A stretch of DNA of 64,000 bases from Primulina eburnea (Eukaryota > Streptophyta > Magnoliopsida > Lamiales > Gesneriaceae), in contig NC_133103.1 in NCBI RefSeq assembly GCF_022965805.1, positions 33,885,281-33,949,280 of the forward strand, in the 5' to 3' direction. The notes beneath the pieces are model-generated. The model saw nothing but the letters and a program-made list of their open reading frames with translations. It was not told the DNA's origin and did not search any database. Below are positions 36,883-50,278 of the stretch, one piece after another (within the stretch, counting starts at the first letter, position 1; every line of letters starts with the position of its first letter). Made by a program: the position numbers and the translations under genes.

Positions 36883-37800
36883 ATGTCTTCAATGCGCAAT
36901 TCGATATCCGTAATACTCGACAAACACATATTAACTTGACCTAATTACCTCACTTGGCTAAGAAATTTGAAAATAGTCTTGAATTCGGAAAGGGTAACAT
37001 ATACACTGACTCAGTCGCCCCCTGTTGAGGCTCCGACTGACTGCACTCCTGAGGAATTGCAGGCTTACGAGGAATGGTGTGACCATGACTTGATAGCTAG
37101 GTGTTATATGCTGACTTCTATGAACGATGAGCTACAGAGGCGTTTTGAGGGTGCAAAGAGTGCTGCTGACATTCATTTGCATCTCAAAGAGCTCTTTGGT
37201 GAGCAAACACGACCTCTAAGGCATGCTACCGTCAAGGAGCTGATCACTTTGCGCATGCGAGATGGGGCCTCGGTCCATGAGCATGGCCTAAAGGTGATCG
37301 GGCTCGTGGACAAGCTCGTTGGCATGGATTTGATCTTGCCTTCGGAGTTGACCACGGACGTGTTGCTGTTATCGCTGCCTAGCTCATTTGATCTTTTTGT
37401 GGTGAACTTCAACATGAACAAGATGGAACCGACCCTTGAGGAGTTGGTAAACATGCTTGTTACGTTTGAATCCACCATCAAAAAAGAGAAGTTGGTTCTT
37501 TATGTGGGTTCTTCATCTGGTACGAAGATTGATCCACATGGGAAGGGAAAGAAGAGTTCTTTCCAAAGTCCCAAGAAGAACGTGCCCTTGTTGAGGCAAT
37601 CTCCGAATCCCGTTGTGGCAGCCAGACCAGTTAAGGCTGACAAGACTGGTGATGTTTGTCATCACTGCAAGAAGCCTGGACATTGGAAGCGAAATTGCAA
37701 GGAATATCTGGCCCAGAAAAGTTCTGGAAATGGTATGTTCTACATTGAAGTAAACATTTTAATTAACTCTACTTCTTGGGTATTGGATACCAAATATTGA
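36883..37800 (+). pseudogene. gag: Copia 3 gag with premature stop at codon 19
   Basis: The ATG at 36883 matches the gag start of element 2, but codon 19 is TGA (36937-36939; GGA in element 2). The frame is then open from 36967 for 277 codons. It keeps the CCHC knuckle (CHHCKKPGHWKRNC) and, unlike elements 1 and 2, reads TAC where they have TAA after GNGMF. It therefore runs into protease and stops at LDTKY, where the catalytic DTG has been altered. No full Gag can be made from this copy without readthrough. Confidence 0.85.
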
Positions 37801-40117
37801 TCACATCTCTGTAATGTGTTACAGGTGATGGGAAGAAGTAGGAAGCTTAAGGAAGGTGTGACCTTCTTGAGGATGGGCAATGGAGCAAGAGTTGCTACCA
37901 AGGCTATTAAGGATGTTTACTTATTATTGAACAATAGTTTAAGTTAATTTTGTGAGATGTTTTGTTTGTACCTAATTTTGTTAAAAACATTGTTTCCATT
38001 TCTATGGTGATAAAAATGGATATTCTTGTTTATTTTGCAAAGGTGTTTGCAACATTTACATGAATGAATGTTTGATTGGTACTGTTGAACTTGAAAACGA
38101 TCTCTATAACTTAAAACTAAAAGATATTCCATTAAATGTCCATTCAAAGGCAGACACCATATGAGATATGGATGGATAAGCCTCCCAAATATTCTTATCT
38201 TAGAATATGGGGAGCCCTGCTTATGTGAAGCAGGTAGTGGGAGATAAATTGGATTGTTGATCCATTTTATGTTATTTTGTGGAATATCCAAGGAATTAAG
38301 TTGGATATTATTTCTATCATCCCCAAGAAACAAAGGTGTTTGTTTCTAGGAATGCAACCTTTTTTGGAAAGGGATTTTCTATTTGATAGAAAAGGCAGAT
38401 GATAGAACTCGAAGAGGTTCGAGAGAAACCCACAATTATAGAACCCACACCCGATGAGCCAAGAGAGGAGATACAAGCTCCTAGCAGATACGAGAGAGTC
38501 TCGAGACCACCTATGAGGTATGGTCAGCTTCTTGAAGAAAGCCATGATGAGCCTTACCATGGATGTGATCCAAGGACCTTCAAGGAAGCGTTATCTGATG
38601 CCGATTCATCCAAGTGGCTTGAAGCAATGGAATCTGAGTTGAATTCCATGCATTCGAACCAAGTGTTGGATCTTGTGGATCCACCTGAGGGAACTGTTCC
38701 CACAGGGACTTGGGGCGGATGGGAAGGTATTGACCTTCAAGGCGCGATTGGTGGCAAAAGGATACACTCAAAGACAAGGAGTTGACTTTGAAGAAACCTT
38801 TTCCCAGTCGCAATGTTCAAGTCCGTAAGGATTTTGCTAGCCATAGCTGCATGGTATGACTATGAGATATGGCAGATGGATGTTAAGACAAGTCTTTCTT
38901 AATATGGATTTTAAGAAAGTGTTTTACATGTCTCAACCTGAAGGGTTTACATCTGTCGGAAGTGAGCATATGGTATGCAAACTTCAGAGATCTATTTATG
39001 GTCTAAAGAAGGCATCTAGGAGTTGGAACCTCAGATTCGATAGTACGATCAAAGAGTTTGATTTACTAAGAATCATGAGGGACCCTGTGTGTATAAGAAG
39101 GTCAGTGGGAGTGTTGTGACATTCCCGATATTTTATGTTGATGACATTCTACTCATTGGGAATGATGTAGGAATGTTGCAATCAACTAAGATATGATTAG
39201 CGAGTGAGTTCTCGATGCAGGACTTGGGTGAAGCATCTTTTGTATTGGGATACAGATCTATTGAGATAGATCGAAAAGATGGCTTGGTCTCACCTAGTCC
39301 ACATACATTGATACCATCGTGAAGCGGTTCTCGATGGATGAGTCCATGAGAGGACGTCTACCAGTGTGTCATGGCGTGTCCCTATCCAAGTCTGTCTCCC
39401 AAGACAGATGCAGAGATAGTGGCGATGACACGCATTCCGTATGCTTCGGCAAATGCTAGCATCATGTATGGGATGATATCTACACGTCCTGACGTGGCGT
39501 TTTCACTATGTGTAGTAAAGAGATATCAATCGAACCCCGGTCTTCCACACCATAAAGCTGTGAAAGACATCCTCAAGTTGTTGAGAAGGACCAATAAGTT
39601 GTTCTTGGTCTATGGGGATAGAGAACTGAAATTGGAAGGCTATACCGACTCTAGCTTCCAAAGCGATATCGATAAATCGAAGTCAACCTCTAGGTTTGTA
39701 TTCATGCTCAATGGTGCTGCTGTCTCTTGGAAGAGTTCCAAGCATGACAATATTGCGGATTCCAGCACAGAGGCCGAATACATTGCTGCATCAGATGCAG
39801 CAAGAGAGGCTGTTTGGATAAGGAATTTCGTCTAAGAGTTGGACGTCATTCCTAATGAAGTTGCTCCTGTCCCGGTGTTGTGTGACAACACGGGAGCTTT
39901 AGCTCAAGCAAAGGAGACAAGGTCTCATCAGAAATCCAAACTCGTATTGAGAAAGTACCACATCCTCGGAGAGATTGTGGAAAGAAGAGTAGTGTCTATT
40001 GACAAAGTCGGCTCCGCAGATTATGTTGTTGATCCACTAGCTAAGCCTTTACCTGGACCATTGTTCGACAAGCATCGCGAATCAATGGGTTTTATGCATA
40101 TAGGTAGTTGGCTCTAG
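37801..40117 (+). pseudogene. Copia 3 broken pol
   Basis: Pieces in order are a protease remnant, pre-integrase remnant (about 37975-38140), post-core segment (about 38155), integrase linker and start of the reverse transcriptase (38399-38785), RT fragments (38856-39119; a YVDD-coding stretch near 39130), RNase H (39371-39835 with TDSSF and STEAEY) and the end (39839-40117 with LCDN). Several frames and stops separate them. The integrase core is missing at the same joint as in elements 1 and 2. The RNase H portion is the longest open part (154 codons). Confidence 0.85.
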
Positions 40118-40131
40118 TGCAAGTGGGAGAT

Positions 40132-42290
40132 TGTTAGAGTAGGTGCACGTCGAGCCAAGTGTTGGCCGAGTGTTCACAATGAAACTCTATGTATAAGCAG
40201 TCTTTATTTTAATAATATTTGAAATTATTATTTTGGCAAATCTTTATCTGTATACCCATGCTAGCTGCATAGATAAAGCCCTTGAATATACAAATAGTAG
40301 AAAGAATATGGGATGCTCATATGATGAGTATCATGAAACTCATATTTGTAATACTGTATATTCTAAACAGTTCCTAGTCGATTCAGCCGCCACTAAGAAG
40401 GATATAGGCCGCTCGAGTTAGAGACTAGTATCTGCGATGTGAGTACCATGTTTCATTGGTAGGGGACATTGTGATGTCCGAACATGCAGATAGGTGCTCC
40501 TTGTAGAGTGCACTGAACAACCCTCCATAAAAGGACTTTCCAAGTGGTTCTCACTTATCGAGTGGAAAAGTCCTGGTTTATGGTTGTACAGAATTAGTCC
40601 TTATGACCCGGGACAACGTTGAGACTCTATGTGCTAGAATTACACTTTGACTTGTTTACCGACTCTCATGGGGTCATCAGGTGGCAAGGTTGGGTGTTCT
40701 GTCGAAACACATAGGAGTCGATGCATTGTAGTCGGGGATTCACCGCTTACCTTCGGGTATGGATATCCTATGTGTTATCATGTGTATGTAGATCGAAATC
40801 TCTGGCCAGAGTATGGTTGTAATTATGAAAGGTGTTTCATAGATTACACCATCGATGCAACTACGACATGACACATAGTATCGATTCTTGGACAACTCTC
40901 GATATACCAATGGTTGTCGAATCGATCGTGATATATGAGTTGAAGGGACCGTACTGTACGCTAACCATAATTGAATTGTTCTTGCAGGCACTATCATGTG
41001 ATACCTAGGGAATCACGTAAGCGATGCTGCTAGGCGTTTAACGTGATTGGTTGGGTACTATCAGACTTGAGTTCTGACGTTCTTGCTATCAAGGAGTTGA
41101 TAAGTAAGAATGGAGCAATTGGGGTATGCTCGAATAAGGACATGTTTAGTCCGAATCACATAGAGATGTGAACCCACGGCTAGTTGTATCAATGAACCAT
41201 TGAGGGCCACACAAGTACTAGCTTTGTAAATCCCGATGAGAAGTAAAATTGTTCAATGTGTTGAACGGCTTATAAAGGAGTTTATAAGCGTAAAGGAAAA
41301 TTAGAAGTATGACTTCTATAAAGGAGAAAATAGTTCAATGTGTTGAACAACTTATAAATGAGTTTATAAGTGTAAAGAAAAATAGAAGTATGACTTCTAT
41401 GAGAGAAATGTAAATTTTGATTTATGGAAGTGTTCTTAAATTAAAATTTGGCCAAGTGAATAATGTAATTGAAAATTGTGATTTTCATAGACATTATTAT
41501 AGACTAAATAAATTAATTCAAGTGTTGAATTAATTAAACACTAGTGGGCCTAGTAGAGCCCAAATAATTAAATTAATTCAAGTGTTGGATTAATTAAATA
41601 ATATTGAGTCTTGTAGAGCTCAATTAAAATAATTATTTAACTAGTGGGACTTGGGTAAATTCAAGTAATGTTTAATTAGTCTCAAATATGTTTGAGATAA
41701 TTAAATTTAGTCCAAAGTTTTTCATTTGATTAAAAACTATATTATATACATGCATGGGAGGTGAAGAGGTGGAGATTACTTTTGAATAAAAAATTGCATG
41801 GCATGCAACTTTTTTACTTTTGCTTTTTGCAACACCAAGACAAGAAAATTAATTCATTCTCCCTCTTCTCTACATGGAGTTGGCCGAAACCTCACCATAT
41901 TTTTCTCTCCAATTTTTCCTTCCTTTTTGTGTTCTTGAATTGTTTAAGAACACACACACTTCTCTTTGAAAAATCCTCACATTTTTCTAGTGCAAATTGT
42001 GAGGGGATCTACCTAGTTGGTGGTGGGCCTAATTTGAAGGAAAGTTTCAAGGATTTGGAGGAGGAGCTTGTAGATCTTCATGCCTTGAAGAGCTTTGTTG
42101 TTTGACAACAAAGTTGGAGCCAAACATCAACTTTAAAAGTTGATAGGTATATATTTCTAATATCCTATGTATGGTGTTTTTGTTTTTGTAAATATTGCAC
42201 AAGTCCTAGGGGTGGCCGAAATTTTTGTCTCAAAAATTTGATTTTTGTGCTTCCGTTGCGCTTCCGGCCACCGTAACCGGTCCGCTTTCA
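40132..42290 (+). repeat. 3' LTR of copia element 3 (2159 bp, complete)
   Basis: It begins TGTTAGAGTAGG after AAGTGGGAGAT and ends CCGCTTTCA, followed at once by satellite. It gives the full LTR length for this subfamily and shows what is missing from the 5' copy. Confidence 0.93.
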
Positions 42291-45200
42291 CTTAGTCCTC
42301 GGCAACCCCAAAATAAAGTCCATCGAAATGTCAATCCAAGTTCTTTTTAAGAATAGCACGCAAAAGTGTTCCCAAAGTTCTATTGAAAACTTCAGTTTGT
42401 CCATCCGTTTGAGGATGACAAGTAGTAGAAAACAACAATTTTGTGCCAAGTTTAGCCCATAAAGTCTTCCAAAAGTAACTCAAGAATTTAACATCGCGAC
42501 CAGAAACAATAGTCCTAGGCATGCCATGCAACCTAACGACTTCTCTAAAGAAAAAATCCGCAATGTTTGAAGCATCATCGGTTTTATAACAAGCTATAAA
42601 ATGTGCCATCTTAGAGAATTTATCCACAACAACAAAAATAGAATACATCCCCTTCTTAGTCCTAGGCAACCCCAAAATAAAGTCCATAGAAATGTCAATC
42701 CAAGTTCTTTTTAAGAATAGCACGCAAAAGTGTTCCCAAAGTTCTATTGACAACTTCAGTTTGTCCATCCGTTTGAGGATGACAAGTAGTAGAAAACAAC
42801 AATTTTGTGTCAAGTTTAGCCCATAAAGTATTCCAAAATTAACTCAAGAATTTAACATCGCGACCAGAAACAATAGTCCTAGGCATTCAATGCAACCTAG
42901 CGACTTCTCTAAAGAACAAATCCGCAATGTTTGAAGCATCATCGGTTTTATGACAAGCTATAAAATGTGCCATCTTAGAGAATCTATCCACAACAACAAA
43001 AATAGAATCCCTCCCCTTCTTAGTCCTAGGCAACCCCAAAATAAAGTCAATAGAAATGTTAATCCAAGTTCTTTTTAAGAATAGCACGCAAAAGTGTTCC
43101 CAAAGTTCTATTGACAACTTCAGTTTGTCCATCCGTTTGAGGATGACAAGTAGTAGAAAACAACAATTTTGTGCCAAGTTTAGCCCATAAAGTATTCCAA
43201 AAGTAACTCAAGAATTTAACATCGCGACCAGAAACAATAGTCCTAGGCATGCCATGCAACCTAACGACTTCTCTAAAGAACAAATCCGCAATGTTTGAAG
43301 CATCATCGGTTTTATAACAAGCTATAAAATGTGCCATCTTAGAGAATCTATCCACAACAACAAAAATAGAATCACTCCCCTTCTTATTCCTCGGCAACCC
43401 CAAAATAAAGTCCATCGAAATGTCAATCCAAGTTCTTTTTAAGAATAGCACGCAAAAGTATTCCCAAAGTTCTATTGAAAACTTCAGTTTGTCCATCCGT
43501 TTGAGGATGACAAGTAGTAGAAAACAACAATTTTGTGCCAAGTTTAGCCCATAAAGTCTTCCAAAAGTAACTTAATAATTTAACATCGCGACCAGAAACA
43601 ATAGTCCTAGGCATTCCATGCAACCTAGCGACTTCTCTAAAGAACAAATCCGCAATGTTTGAAGCTTCATCAGTTTTATGACAAGCTATAAAATGTGCCA
43701 TCTTAGAGAATCTTTCCACAACAACAAAAATAGTATCCCTCCTCTTCTTAGTCCTAGGAAACCCAAAAATAAAGTCCATAGAAATGTCAATCCAAGTTCT
43801 TTTTAAGAATAGCACGCAAAAGTGTTCCCAAAGTTTTATTGACAACTTCAGTTTGTCCATCCGTTTGAGGATGACAAGTAGTAGAAAATAACAATTTTGT
43901 GCCAAGTTTAGCCCATAAAGTCTTCCAAAAGTAACTCAAAAATTTAATATCGCGACCAGAAACAATAGTCCTAGGCATGCCATGCAACCTAACGACTTCT
44001 CTAAAGAAAAAATCCGCCATGTTTGAAGCATCATCGGTTTTATAACAAGCTATAAAATGTGCCATCTTAGAGAATCTATCCACAACAACAAAAATAGAAT
44101 CCCTCCCCTTCTTAGTCCTAGGCAACCCCAAAATAAAGTCCATCGAAATGTCAATCCAAGTTCTTTTTAAGAATAGCACGCAAAAGTGTTCCCAAAGTTC
44201 TATTGACAACTTCAGTTTGTCCATCCGTTTGAGGATGACAAGTAGTAGAAAACAACAATTTTGTGCCAGGTTTAGCCCATAAAGTATTCCAAAAGTAACT
44301 CAAGAATTTAACATCGCGACCAGAAACAATAGTCCTAGGCATTCCATGCAACCTAGCGACTTCTCTAAAGAACAAATCCGCAATGTTTGAAGCTTCATCA
44401 GTTTTATGACAAGCTATAAAATGTGCCATCTTAGAGAATCTTTCCACAACAACAAAAATAGTATCCCTCCTCTTCTTAGTCCTAGGAAACCCCAAAATAA
44501 AGTCCATAGAAATGTCAATCCAAGTTCTTTTTAAGAATAGCTCGCAAAAGTGTTCTCAAAGTTCTATTGACAACTTCAGTTTGTCCATCCGTTTGAGGAT
44601 GACAAGTAGTAGAAAACAACAATTTTGTGCCAAGTTTAGCCCATAAAGTCTTCCAAAAATAACTCAAAAATTTAACATCGCGACCAGAAACAATAGTCCT
44701 AGGCATGCCATGCAACCTAACGACTTCTCTAAAGAAAAAATCCACAATGTTTGAAGCATCATCGGTTTTATAACAAGCTATAAAATGTGCCATCTTAGAG
44801 AATCTATCTACAACAACAAAAATAGAATACATCCCCTTCTTAGCCCTAGGCAACCCCAAAATAAAGTCCTTAGAAATGTCAATCCAAGTTCTTTTTAAGA
44901 ATAGCACGCAAAAGTGTTCCCAAAGTTCTATTGACAACTTCAGTTTGTCCATCCGTTTGAGGATGACAAGTAGTAGAAAACAACAATTTTGTGCCAAGTT
45001 TAGCCCATAAAGTATTCCAAAATTAACTCAAGAATTTAACATCGCGACCAGAAACAATAGTCCTAGGCATTCAATGCAACCTAGCGACTTCTCTAAAGAA
45101 CAAATCCGCAATGTTTGAAGCATCATCGGTTTTATGACAAGCTATAAAATGTGCCATCTCAGAGAATCTATCCACAACAACAAAAATAGAATCCCTCCCC

Positions 45201-45518
45201 TTCTTAGACCTAGGCAACCCTAAAATAAAGTCCATAGAAATGTCAATCCAAGTTCTTTTTAAGAATAGCACGCAAAAGTGTTCCCAAAGTTCTATTGACA
45301 ACTTCAGTTTGTCCATCCGTTTGAGGATGACAAGTAGTAGAAAACAACAATTTTGTGCCAAGTTTAGCCCATAAAGTATTCCAAAAGTAACTCAAGAATT
45401 TAACATCGCGACCAGAAACAATAGTCCTAGGCATTCCATGCAACCTAGCGACTTCTCTAAAGAACAAATCCGCAATGTTTGAAGCATCATCGATTTTATG
45501 ACAAGCTATTATATGTGT
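42291..45518 (-). repeat. Integrase-derived satellite, segment S3 (about 9 units)
   Basis: It starts within a unit at CTTAGTCCTCGG and continues with 364-bp spacing to gypsy C. Its first frame (42331-42813) is nearly the same as 26638-27120 and 55568-55960, sharing [14 protein letters not shown]. The unit at 43423-43905 carries the HOR-type variant VVVERFSK. The last units (45071-45361, [11 protein letters not shown]) match the last units of S1 (12220-12510). Confidence 0.95.
45514..45518. repeat. Target site duplication TGTGT, left copy, element C
   Basis: TGTGT precedes the left LTR of element C and follows the right LTR at 53663-53667. Removing the element and one copy restores a satellite sequence (TATATGTGTCATC). 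Confidence 0.88.
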
Positions 45519-47661
45519 TGTGGGGACCCGGACGCTGATCTTTTTCTTAATTTTATTTGGGATTTAATTATCAGTTCTGATAAACAGGGTCTAAAATTTT
45601 TTCTTTTTAAAATGTATCTGCGGAAGGTAATGGAATCTAAATAATATACATATCGGTATAAAAGTACAATAATGTACAACAGTCTTTCAATTAATCTAAG
45701 GTTCAACTACTAAAGTTCAAGTAATGAAACCAACTCTATCCAAGTCCGGAATCACCACGCTATCTAGTCCAGCCTCTTTCTCATCTTGACCCCGATCCTT
45801 CCCCACCTGTTGTCATGCACACATACAAAACAAGACAACAGCCGGTTAACTCCGGTGAGAATAAATCCCAGTATAAAACATGGTAAGCATGTATATAGTT
45901 AAACTAATTCATAAAACATGCCGTCATGTAGAAACACAATATATCTCATAATCTATGAATTTAAGCATGCAACTCAAATCAGATAAACATGCATATAAAC
46001 AATCTAAATCATAAAAACATGCTAGCACAACTGAAAGCAATAACGATGGGTCCCATGATCTAGGAGTCACATCCATGTAGGCATGCAGTCCTAATCAAAT
46101 CATATCTAGACTCGACTCAATCTATAACTCTAGGGATCCCGGGGTGAATAAGACGTCACTGCCTGTTACCTACTCAACCGATCGTGGTAACCGTACGTCT
46201 TATTCCTAGACTTCGGTTCGAGCTGTATCGACGGCTGGCAATAGGTGTAATACCTGCTCCTAAGTTGAGATACACCGAACGTCTAGAAGTCTGACAATGA
46301 TTGTCAAGACTTTCCTATCTTAGATGCAATGAATAAGAATCTGTAAACAAAGCATAATCATATTCATAACTGAATATCTCAATTATCTTACCTGCTTGAA
46401 TACAATTCTATAATCAAAGCATAATCAGGTAACAATATAAACAATACTCTAGTATGTGATTTTATTGGGAAACTCAAATTAATCTAATTTGAGTTATGCT
46501 TCCCGATATCACATGAATTATACCTTTGTCGTCCCGGTCTGACGAAGATGATGATCTGTATTCAACTCTGTCAATATCAATCTGAAAAGACGATATCGAA
46601 TACGATGTATCAGTAAATAACTCAATTCACAATCTGTTCTGATCAATACTCAACTCAGTATACAATCTGATCAATATCTGAACAAGATATAATCTGATTC
46701 ATATCATCGCTATCACAGTACAATCTGAATCATATCGAAATCTGATTAATCTAAATCAACTGATGTTTCAACGGCATACAAACACAGTCTTGTAACCCCG
46801 TAAATCTGAACATCACAAATATAATACTGGAACTCATAATCGGTGTCAATATAACTCATAATCTGAATACTAACACAATTCTGATATAGAATCTCAGTTA
46901 CTATCTTTCAAAAATCATAACAATTACATAAACGATCTGTTCTTTAATCTGACTTCAATTCTATAATGTCTACGGTAGCAGAAACACCATATCTGATTCG
47001 TATTCAATTCTGACAATATCATAAATTCAAATCTTGTCTAAACGTAACAAAACTTACGTCCAAATGAAGCCTGCGTTGCTAGGAACTCAATACCGTAATC
47101 GGATTCAAAAACAGACGGACGGATTGTCAAAATCTTCAATCAAACTCAAGAGATTCCCTCGGTTTCCCTCTGAATTCCCCCAAGAATTCTTGCATGTATA
47201 TATATATATATATATATATACACACGAACATGCAATAGGCCAAGTGGCTCGCCTTTCAAGCTACACGTTACTCGCTAGGGCGGACAAAAGTTTCCGCTCG
47301 GGCGAGTAACTCTCGGCCCTCGCCCATTCCAGCAGCCTCGCTCGGGCGGTCAAAAACATCCGCCCTGGCGAGTGACTCTCGGCCCTCTTCTCCTAGGCAC
47401 TCTCGCTCGGGCGGTCAAAAACGTTCGCCCGGGCGAGTCACTTTCGCCCAACAGTATTATTATCTCAATTTGATCTTAAAATAACCTGGTTATAATCATG
47501 TCCACTCAAAATCAATAATCTCAAACTAACATGTTGAGATGTTAGGTCGAACATCTCGGTGTAAAATACACCACGCCCGGCTTCGTCATTTGAGTTCCTA
47601 TAACCTTAATTATGTCAATTAATCAACATCTGATTACCGTAATTAAATCTCGGGCATTACA
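45519..47661 (-). repeat. 3' LTR of gypsy element C (2143 bp)
   Basis: Plus-strand sequence runs from TGTGGGGACCCGGACGC to CTCGGGCATTACA. It carries a TA run (about 47197-47221) and three GC-rich foldbacks (47271-47439). Its termini are shared with A and D. Confidence 0.93.
47271..47439. repeat. Three GC-rich foldbacks in LTR of C
   Basis: Foldbacks at about 47271-47307, 47338-47374 and 47403-47439 have arms like CTCGCTCGGGCGG and CCGCCCGGGCGAG around a TCAAAAAC-like loop. Number, spacing (65-67 bp) and place match those of element A, but the bases differ. The right LTR repeats them at about 53272-53440. Confidence 0.85.
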
Positions 47662-47675
47662 TTTCTCCCCCTCTT
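47662..47675 (-). other. Polypurine tract of element C
   Basis: On the minus strand AAGAGGGGGAGAAA abuts the LTR start TGTAATGCCC, identical to element A's tract. Confidence 0.85.
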
Positions 47676-50278
47676 AGATCTGAGTTCGTCCTCGAACTCA
47701 CAAACAATCAATTCAGATATATCGGAAGAATGCGTAACATAGTTTAAACCAAAACTCAAATATCTGATTCCAGTCTGGAATAAGAATTCACGAAGTATAA
47801 TGTCATAATACCCCTCAAACTAGTTCTGACAAAATCAGTCTCATCATACTGGCTATACAACATTCGTATAAACCAATCTATAGCTTAGCACCTATCAGTA
47901 TCATCAGCTGTTAACAAATCTGTTTACCTCAAACAAAGACATAAACAATCTTTAGCTTCAACTACCAATCGTCATCATCCGACGTTGGTTTCTTAAATCT
48001 GTCTATTCTGAACTATCTGCATCTTTCTTCGAATTATCTTCAAAAGAAATCTGTAGTACTCTTCGTATACTGTCTTGTGTATACTATCTCATTATCTTCT
48101 GATAAGCTAATAGTTATTGTCACACAGTAATACTGAATTATATCAATTAGTGCTAACATCCAGCACTAAAGCTGTACAAAATCTTCCAATCTCTGGATAA
48201 CACATTCTGACTGCCTGTCAATCTGTGAAACAATCTAAGAGAGAATTCATGATATACTCTATCACGAATACAATTCAAGCAAAATCACAATCTGATATAA
48301 TCCACTTAAATGTTCTGTTCTATCTGAACATTTCTTTGACATCGATCTATGTCATTTAGTTCTGTTTGTACGTAATCTGGTACAAACCGATAGATATAAA
48401 TTGAGAAATCTGTCAATCATAATCATATCATATCTCAATCTAAAGGTAATGGCGGTAATTTCATTACGAAAGCCATAGAAATGTACTCCCATTTCTATTC
48501 AGAAATATACAAAATCTGTAATTAGTCTGCTGATTGCTATCTTTCTGTCTTTTCTGTTAGCAATTTAGACTTATCAGTACAATTTCTGCCAACCTTTCTG
48601 TACAATTTCTGCCATAACTGATCTACTCTGTTTATATCACAACTATCTGTTCGAATATAATACATTCACAAACATCTGAATGAAAACTGAACCCACTACT
48701 GTGCAGTTCTGACACTATCTATGAGTTCATATTCGAACTATCCTGTATAAACAATTCAGTTAATAACATAAAATAAAGAAGAAATACCTACCTGGTTTTC
48801 GGCTCTGACTATAGATATCAATTCTGTTACAAAATTCTGAAACATTCTGATACCACAATAGAATTAATCTGATACAACCACCAAATCACATATCTGTTAC
48901 TGTAGGCGTTACTCTGTTCTGATTATCTTGTCAAAATACAAGTCTGAATAGTCTGATCACATTTCTGAACTGTTTACACGAATCTGTATCAAACACTGAC
49001 ACAAACAGCAGTAATATCAAATCAGATTCGAAATAAAAAAAAACAACCTATACAATCTAGTGAGTTTAAGAAAACTCATAAAACAGCAAGTTCTGGCCAT
49101 ACTGATAATTCTGACTACTGATCAATCTTCACAGCGCCCAGATCAACTGTCATACCTCATCTGCAAATAGAATATTCTTCCAAACAATATAAGATGTCTC
49201 AAATACTGATTTAGAACCATAACAATACGCAAACAGATATAGCATACTAAGAGAATAAGAAAATCTGCAAAACTCAGCAATTCTGACTTTTTAACATTCC
49301 TGCTAATTCTGATATATCTGTTACCTGTGTCGTTTACAGTCGCTGATTTCTGTCTCAACTGTGCACATAACTCAGTATACAAACTGCAGATGTCACATAT
49401 TCTGAATAAAATCTGTTTCAATTATGATTCATACCTGATTAATGTCTGTATACAATAATCACTGTTCTCTGAATATTCAATAAAATCTTCAAATATTCCA
49501 TTTAATCAATCATATGTTGCTAACATATCAAATATCATAGATATAACAAGCATAAAATCATCAGAATATCTCCGAACATAAGAGTTAGCAATCTGTACCC
49601 TTCTATTACTCTTCAATATCATTCTGTACTGAATTCTAAGGTTTAACCATTACCTGGTATCGATTCAATTCTGAAATCTACCTTTCTGATATCAACACAT
49701 CTGAAATCTTATCTAGGCAAATATCAGTCACCACATATATCATTGGCGAATCTGCCAATGCTAGGCTCGATTTCAGTGGGTCTACTGAATACATAAGGAT
49801 GCAATCTGCTCCTTTCTGTACTAATCGAGTCCTATACAATACAGTTATTAAAGGAATTCTGAATCTAGAATCCTTATCGGAAAATCTCCGTTTATCAGCC
49901 AGATCTGGTCTGAATCTTACCATTTCTGGGACAATCTCTACAATATCTCTGTACTTGTGTAGCATTACACGTCAATAATGAGATCGAAATCATATAACAC
50001 AAGTACATCATAATCTAGCCCAATCCCGGTTCATTCTACTGTAGTATATAACATGTCACATAAATCTCTGATATCAACATATTCCTCAACAACCAAGGAA
50101 TCAATACTACAGTATACACAGACCCCACAAATATAGCATATCACCATGCTACTCAATCACAGATACTCATTAAGAATGCATTAGTACACATCAATACGTA
50201 TGCAATATAATCATAAAGAATAGTACCTGTTATGAAATCTGGGTCGGTCCCTCTTTTCAACTCTGTTCCTTAAAATCT
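47676..50278 (-). other. Non-coding internal region of element C where pol would lie
   Basis: About 2.6 kb of AT-rich sequence has no frame over 100 codons and no pol motif on either strand. It has many recurring short words (CTGAT, TCTGTA) that give it a low-complexity look. Stretches align with elements A (1-775, reversed) and D (57993-60804), so the region is a family feature and not random decay of this copy. Confidence 0.8.

Larger units (their letters stand above)
32920..42290 (+). mobile_element. Ty1/copia element 3, near full length, defective
   Basis: It has a 5' LTR lacking its first bases, primer site, leader, gag with a stop at codon 19, pol without integrase core, and a complete 3' LTR. 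The LTRs differ at about a dozen positions by eye over 2.1 kb (about 0.5%), so the copy is young although its pol is badly broken. It lies within the satellite: the left flank ends AATCACTC, and the right flank starts CTTAGTCCTCGG from the same unit position, with about 9 bp missing between. A clean target duplication cannot be shown because of the damaged left end. Confidence 0.9.

Noticed and set aside
47676..50278. Hidden divergent pol in element C
   Set aside because: I looked for DTG, F/YxDD, RNase H and DDE-like patterns in the minus-strand frames and found none; frames are short and AT-rich. A profile search could still find a relic.
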